Source: Bacteroides sp.
GTDB taxonomy: Bacteria; Bacteroidota; Bacteroidia; Bacteroidales; Bacteroidaceae
DNA: 52,610 bases
NCBI RefSeq assembly: GCF_030151085.1
Contig: NZ_JASLER010000066.1
Span: 1-52,610 of the forward strand
Direction: 5' to 3'
This document shows, piece after piece, positions 48,871 to 52,610 of this stretch. Below the pieces are notes generated by a model, which had not been told where the DNA came from, did not search any database, and was given only the letters and a program-made list of their open reading frames with translations. Positions within the stretch are counted from its first letter, which is position 1; each line of letters begins with the position of its first letter. The translations under genes were made by a program, and so were the position numbers.

Positions 48871-49344
48871 ATGGAAAACAGCAATCAACCGGAGAAATTT
48901 CATGCAATTTCCCTAAAACAACCTAACTCTGTATCTAAACGCTTCGATTCAGATGAAGCCATGACAACGTATTACCTGCTAATGGCTGATACATTTAACG
49001 CCAATATCCAGTTAGAAGACTTTCAAGGAATTACACGCTTAAAAAACCTACAACGCAAACTGAAGCAGTTTATCTACTCACTACAACCCATCATCGAGCA
49101 CGAATGGAAAAGAGGTGTTTCGGAAATACAGAATGCCTGCGGTGTCTACATGTTTCAAAATCAAATTGATAGAAAAGAACTCCTGCGTATCAATAGCGAA
49201 ATTGGTCGGCATTTGCAATTCATTACAGAATTGGCTGGAAATACCGGCTATATAAAACAGCTATATAGTAATCTGCATTGCCACTTCCAAAATGTAAGCT
49301 ATTTACTAATAAAGATGCAAGAACAGGAAGAAGAAAAAGTATAA
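48871..49344 (+). CDS. Unknown helical protein
   Basis: 157-aa protein, not recognised. It is nearly all alpha-helical with no signal peptide or membrane helix: AMTTYYLLMADTFNANIQ, LKNLQRKLKQFIYSLQPIIEHEWKRG, ELLRINSEIGRHLQFITELAG. It begins about 60 bp after the structured RNA and stands upstream of the VapE-like gene in the same direction, so it may be co-regulated with it. Confidence 0.62.
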   Translation: MENSNQPEKFHAISLKQPNSVSKRFDSDEAMTTYYLLMADTFNANIQLEDFQGITRLKNLQRKLKQFIYSLQPIIEHEWKRGVSEIQNACGVYMFQNQIDRKELLRINSEIGRHLQFITELAGNTGYIKQLYSNLHCHFQNVSYLLIKMQEQEEEKV

Positions 49345-49450
49345 ATAAAGTTATTTTCAAGAATTAATTTGTCCGTTTTTATTTTTCAGGCAGTGATTAT
49401 TGTGTACCTTAGCTGAATATTAACAACTACGCACATCAATAAGCAAATTA

Positions 49451-51541
49451 ATGAAAATAACACAACTGAGGGAAAGAGAAGGTGCCGCAGCATTGACTAC
49501 TATAAACTTGGAGACACTAATCGAAAAAATAAAAAACGAGAACAAAAGCTGCCCCATCTCCACTTTCAGAGAGCAATTAAAGTACACATTACCAGGCGAA
49601 CAATGTAACTTTTCAGAACGACTCCCGAAGATTCTGCCTGCCGCCGAATACCAACGTACCGGTAGTGGCAGGCAGATGAAAACATACAACGGTATTGTGG
49701 AACTGACCGTTGGCCCACTATCCGGCAAAGCCGAAATAGCCTTCGTGAAACAACGTGCATGGGAACAGCCCCAAACGCTTTGCGCATTCACCGGCTCCAG
49801 CGGGCGGACAGTAAAAATATGGACTATTTTCACTCGTCCGGACAACGAACTACCCCAAACTGAGGAAGAAGCCGCTATCTTCCACGCCCATGCCTATCGG
49901 TTGGCCGTGAAATGTTATCAGCCTCAACTTCCCTACGACATTATTCCCAAAGAGCCACGCCTCGATCAGTTCTCACGGCTCTCATACGATCCGGAAGTGA
50001 TATATCGTCCCGACACCGTGCAGTTTTATCTATCCCAACCTGCCTCCATGCCCGATGAACCTACTTATCGGGAAACCCTACAAAAGGAAAAATCTCCCTT
50101 GACACGAGCCGTACCCGGAATGAATGAGGAAGACTCTATCGGTCTTCTATTCGAATCCGCATTAAGAAAATCCTACACAGACATAACCGAAACCGAAGCT
50201 TCCGGAGCCACTCCCGCCAATAGTCTTCAACCATTATTGACACAACTCGCTGTCAACTGTTTTCAATCGGGGATACCCGAAGAGGAAGCCATCAGGCACA
50301 CCATTTTTCACTATTATCTGCGCAGGCAGGAGATGCTTATCCGTCAAATATTCAACAACATATACTTGGAGAGCAAAGGTTTCGGCGAGAAAATCAGCCT
50401 GAGTAAAGAGCAGCAACTCTCTTTGCAGACCGATGACTTTATGAAGCGTCGTTATGAATTCCGCTACAACACGCAGGTGGGTGAAGTGGAGTACCGCGAA
50501 CGCCATTCCTACCGTTTCCGCTTCAATCCTATCGACAAGCGTGCATTGAACAGTATCGCCCTCGACGCTCAAGCCGAAGGTATTCCGCTGTGGGATAGGG
50601 ACATCAGCCGCTACGTCTATTCCAATCGAGTACCTATCTTCAATCCGTTGGAAGACTTCTTGTACAATCTTTCCGGTTGGGACGGCAAAGACCGTATTCA
50701 AGCCCTTGCTCAAACGGTACCTTGCAAGAATCCGCACTGGCCTGAGTTGTTTCACCGTTGGTTTCTGAATATGGTTTCGCACTGGCGTGGGATGGATAAG
50801 AAGTATGCAAACAGTGTTTCGCCCTTGCTGGTCGGTGCGCAAGGAACCCGCAAAAGTACCTTTTGCCGCAGCATCATGCCACCATCGGAACGTGTCTATT
50901 TTACAGATAGTATCGACTTCTCCCGCAAGAGGGACGCTGAGCTGTATCTTAATCGCTTCGCATTGATAAATATTGACGAGTTCGATCAGATTAGTGCCAC
51001 GCAACAGGGATTCTTGAAGCACATTTTACAGAAGCCCGTGGTCAACGTACGCAAACCCTACGCCAATGCCGTGCTCGAAATGCGCCGTTATGCCTCGTTC
51101 ATAGCAACAAGTAATCAAAAAGATTTACTAACTGATCCTAGTGGTAGCCGCCGTTTTATCTGCATTGAAGTCACAGGAGTGATTGACACCTCCCACCCCA
51201 TAGATTACGACCAGCTCTATGCCCAAGCTATGTATGAACTCGACCATAATGAACGCTACTGGTTCACCTCCGAGGACGAACGCATCATGACCGAAAGCAA
51301 TCGTGAATTTGAACAAGTATCACCCGAGGAGCAGTTATTTTACCGATACTTCCGTCCGGCTCGTGAAAATGAAGAAGGTGAATGGTTGTCTCCGGCAGAA
51401 ATTCTGGAAGACATGCAGAGGAATAGTTCCAAACCCTTATCGGCAAAGAAAGTGAGTGTGTTCGGAAGGATATTGCAGAAACATGGCATTCCGTCGAAGA
51501 GGGTACGGAGGGGGACGGTGTATCATGTGGTGAGGATGTAG
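49451..51541 (+). CDS. VapE/D5-like primase-helicase protein with VirE-type N-terminus
   Basis: 696-aa protein. The N-terminal part (about 1-280) resembles the VirE/BT4734-type primase-like domain of Bacteroides (GNxxRxGS-like TGSGRQMKTYNGIVELTVGPL, FHAHAYRLAVKCY). The C-terminal part is a virulence-associated-E / D5-type SF3 ATPase: GAQGTRKST (Walker A, about 462-470), FALINIDEFDQI (Walker B, about 504-515) and IATSNQKDLLTDPSGSRRF (sensor/Arg finger). Such proteins occur in phages and integrative elements and replicate element DNA, but no integrase is next to it here, so it may be a remnant or domesticated. Confidence 0.85.
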   Translation: MKITQLREREGAAALTTINLETLIEKIKNENKSCPISTFREQLKYTLPGEQCNFSERLPKILPAAEYQRTGSGRQMKTYNGIVELTVGPLSGKAEIAFVKQRAWEQPQTLCAFTGSSGRTVKIWTIFTRPDNELPQTEEEAAIFHAHAYRLAVKCYQPQLPYDIIPKEPRLDQFSRLSYDPEVIYRPDTVQFYLSQPASMPDEPTYRETLQKEKSPLTRAVPGMNEEDSIGLLFESALRKSYTDITETEASGATPANSLQPLLTQLAVNCFQSGIPEEEAIRHTIFHYYLRRQEMLIRQIFNNIYLESKGFGEKISLSKEQQLSLQTDDFMKRRYEFRYNTQVGEVEYRERHSYRFRFNPIDKRALNSIALDAQAEGIPLWDRDISRYVYSNRVPIFNPLEDFLYNLSGWDGKDRIQALAQTVPCKNPHWPELFHRWFLNMVSHWRGMDKKYANSVSPLLVGAQGTRKSTFCRSIMPPSERVYFTDSIDFSRKRDAELYLNRFALINIDEFDQISATQQGFLKHILQKPVVNVRKPYANAVLEMRRYASFIATSNQKDLLTDPSGSRRFICIEVTGVIDTSHPIDYDQLYAQAMYELDHNERYWFTSEDERIMTESNREFEQVSPEEQLFYRYFRPARENEEGEWLSPAEILEDMQRNSSKPLSAKKVSVFGRILQKHGIPSKRVRRGTVYHVVRM

Positions 51542-51643
51542 AATAGAGATGCTTTTTTCTTTTTTATGCTTACGCTTTTTCATATAATACCTTCATTCTC
51601 ATTAAAATTTGTGACAAAGATAACACCTTTTCAATAGTTTCCA

Positions 51644-51651
51644 TAACTTTG
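51644..51651 (+). promoter_or_regulatory. -7 element of the glycine-zipper lipoprotein gene
   Basis: TAACTTTG, 36 bp before the start at 51688. No clear -33. Confidence 0.5.
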
Positions 51652-51687
51652 CATTTTACGAATATTAGATTCATAAATGATAAAGAT

Positions 51688-52371
51688 ATGAAGAAATACT
51701 TTTTAGGAGCTTTGGCGTTCATCCTATTATTCAGCAGTTGCGGTACAAGCCGCACCACTTCAGGCGATCCCGGCGCAATATTTGCCGGAGCTGCCATAGG
51801 CGGCAATGTAGGAAATGCTATCGGTGGCTTGATAGGCGAAAGCAACGGAGGATGGCGAGGCGGTTACCGTGGTTCCGCCATCGGTACTATCATCGGAACC
51901 ATTGCAGGAGCAGCTATCGGCAATGCAGTTACTACACCTAAACAAGAAGAATACGGCTATCAGATAGAAAGAACTCAACCCACTCCCCCACAAACGGAGA
52001 GACAACAACCTTTTCGTTCAGCTATTAATGATCTGAGGATTCGTAATATCCGTTTCATTGATGATAACCGTGACCATACCATCAGCTCAGGCGAAAACAG
52101 TAAAGTGATATTCGAAATTATGAATGAAGGAGACAAAACTGCATTCAACGTAGTACCTGTAGTGATAGAAACCACAGGAATGAAACGAATTTATATCTCA
52201 CCTTCCGTCATGATAGAACAGATTGCCCCTCACGAAGGCGTGAAGTATACGGCAAATATCAGTGCCGGAGATCGCATCAAGACCGGAGAAGTAACTATAC
52301 GCATTGCCGTTGCCGACGGACTCGGACAAGATTACGACTGGCAGGAGTTCTCACTACCCACACAACGATAG
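51688..52371 (+). CDS. Glycine-zipper lipoprotein
   Basis: 227-aa predicted lipoprotein. The start at 51688 gives a signal peptide with lipobox FSSCG; the open frame upstream to 51649 lies in the promoter region and is rejected. A glycine-zipper segment follows (residues about 28-80: AGAAIGGNVGNAIGGLIG ... GTIIGTIAGAAIGN), as in membrane-inserting envelope proteins. The C-terminal domain (about 110-227) is a beta-sandwich-like NDLRIRNIRFIDDN ... VVPVVIETTG ... TGEVTIRIAVADGLG. Probably an outer-membrane structural protein. Confidence 0.83.
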   Translation: MKKYFLGALAFILLFSSCGTSRTTSGDPGAIFAGAAIGGNVGNAIGGLIGESNGGWRGGYRGSAIGTIIGTIAGAAIGNAVTTPKQEEYGYQIERTQPTPPQTERQQPFRSAINDLRIRNIRFIDDNRDHTISSGENSKVIFEIMNEGDKTAFNVVPVVIETTGMKRIYISPSVMIEQIAPHEGVKYTANISAGDRIKTGEVTIRIAVADGLGQDYDWQEFSLPTQR

Positions 52372-52415
52372 GCAGTCAATGTAATACAACGTTTTAATAG
52401 TTATTCTTCAAAAAA

Positions 52416-52610
52416 ATGGAACAACAACAATCCTCTTTCAAAGCAAGAGAACGCATAGACCTTCACGAGCCGAGACGCTTTAAGGTTACCATCTACAACG
52501 ATGATTTCACCACGATGGAATTTGTAGTAAATATACTTACCACCATCTTTTATAAATCACCGGCGGAAGCCGAAGCATTGATGCTGAAAGTACACCAAAG
52601 CCAATCGGCC
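52416..52610 (+). CDS. clpS: ATP-dependent Clp protease adaptor ClpS (5' part)
   Basis: The first 65 codons, running off the window end. RRFKVTIYNDDFTTMEFVV contains the ClpS N-degron pocket residues (Asn-Asp-Asp and the T-M-E-F-V motif), and AEAEALMLKVHQ is the next helix with the conserved His. ClpS delivers N-end-rule substrates to ClpAP. The start follows a purine-poor A-run; the sequence is full-frame up to the edge. Confidence 0.9.
   Translation, partial: MEQQQSSFKARERIDLHEPRRFKVTIYNDDFTTMEFVVNILTTIFYKSPAEAEALMLKVHQSQSA

Noticed and set aside
50234..51022. Long minus-strand open frame of 262 codons
   Set aside because: It lies wholly inside the VapE-like gene in another frame and has no recognisable domain or codon pattern.

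Overview
The window looks like a chromosome segment of a gut Bacteroides or close relative. The gene content is typical of Bacteroidales: DUF4199/GT2/ApbE/TtcA, NfeD plus FloA, a hybrid two-component kinase, MnmE, FabH and ClpS. Many intergenic regions carry the Bacteroidetes promoter form TTG-N19-TAnnTTTG (for example 2156-2186, 19703-19732 and, weaker, 38374-38403).

Layout. 1-1849 is a complete ISL3-type insertion sequence whose left end is the first base of the window. 1963-2136 holds a minus-strand SRP RNA and tRNA-Thr(UGU), 4 nt apart. 2276-15487 is a housekeeping block: envelope proteins, glycosyltransferase, MntP, ApbE, TtcA, TPR/PD40 protein, NfeD-FloA, nucleoside phosphorylase, hybrid kinase and MnmE.

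15473-38275 reads as one integrative mobilizable element of about 22.8 kb, inserted in the last codons of mnmE. A 17-bp sequence at the mnmE stop (15473-15489) recurs with 2 mismatches at 38259-38275. The mnmE (trmE/thdF) 3' end is also the target of Salmonella genomic island SGI1. From left to right the element carries a phased 10-bp repeat array, a multi-HTH protein, a tyrosine integrase, a HipBA toxin-antitoxin pair, replication/mobilization genes (DUF3987, zinc/toprim-like protein, candidate oriT, MobC-like protein, HUH relaxase), and then cargo. The cargo is (a) a restriction-modification-like locus: controller, nuclease-methyltransferase fusion, specificity subunit, GIY-YIG protein and DUF2075 NTPase with a nuclease-like N-terminus; (b) an AT-rich five-gene cassette inside it: membrane protein, MBL-fold hydrolase, lipoprotein, membrane protein and a protein with a HEPN-type motif; (c) four overlapping acetyltransferase genes ending in a Vat/CatB-type xenobiotic acetyltransferase.

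38466-40054 returns to chromosome (fabH, guaD-like deaminase). 40098-47356 is an unusual accessory locus: two DUF2589 proteins, a partner protein, a zinc-ribbon protein, lipoproteins, a muramidase without a signal peptide, a LytTR regulator, a transglutaminase-like protein and a jacalin-type lectin. Three of these genes (muramidase, transglutaminase-like protein, lectin) share a conserved leader element just before their start codons. This locus and the embedded MBL/HEPN cassette are the best candidates for undescribed systems.

47660-51541 has a DUF6078-type gene, a nine-unit array of 22-23-bp repeats, a strongly structured putative RNA (48630-48785), an unknown gene and a VapE/D5-like primase-helicase protein. 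The window ends with a glycine-zipper lipoprotein and the 5' part of clpS. All family names come from reading motifs; no database search was run.
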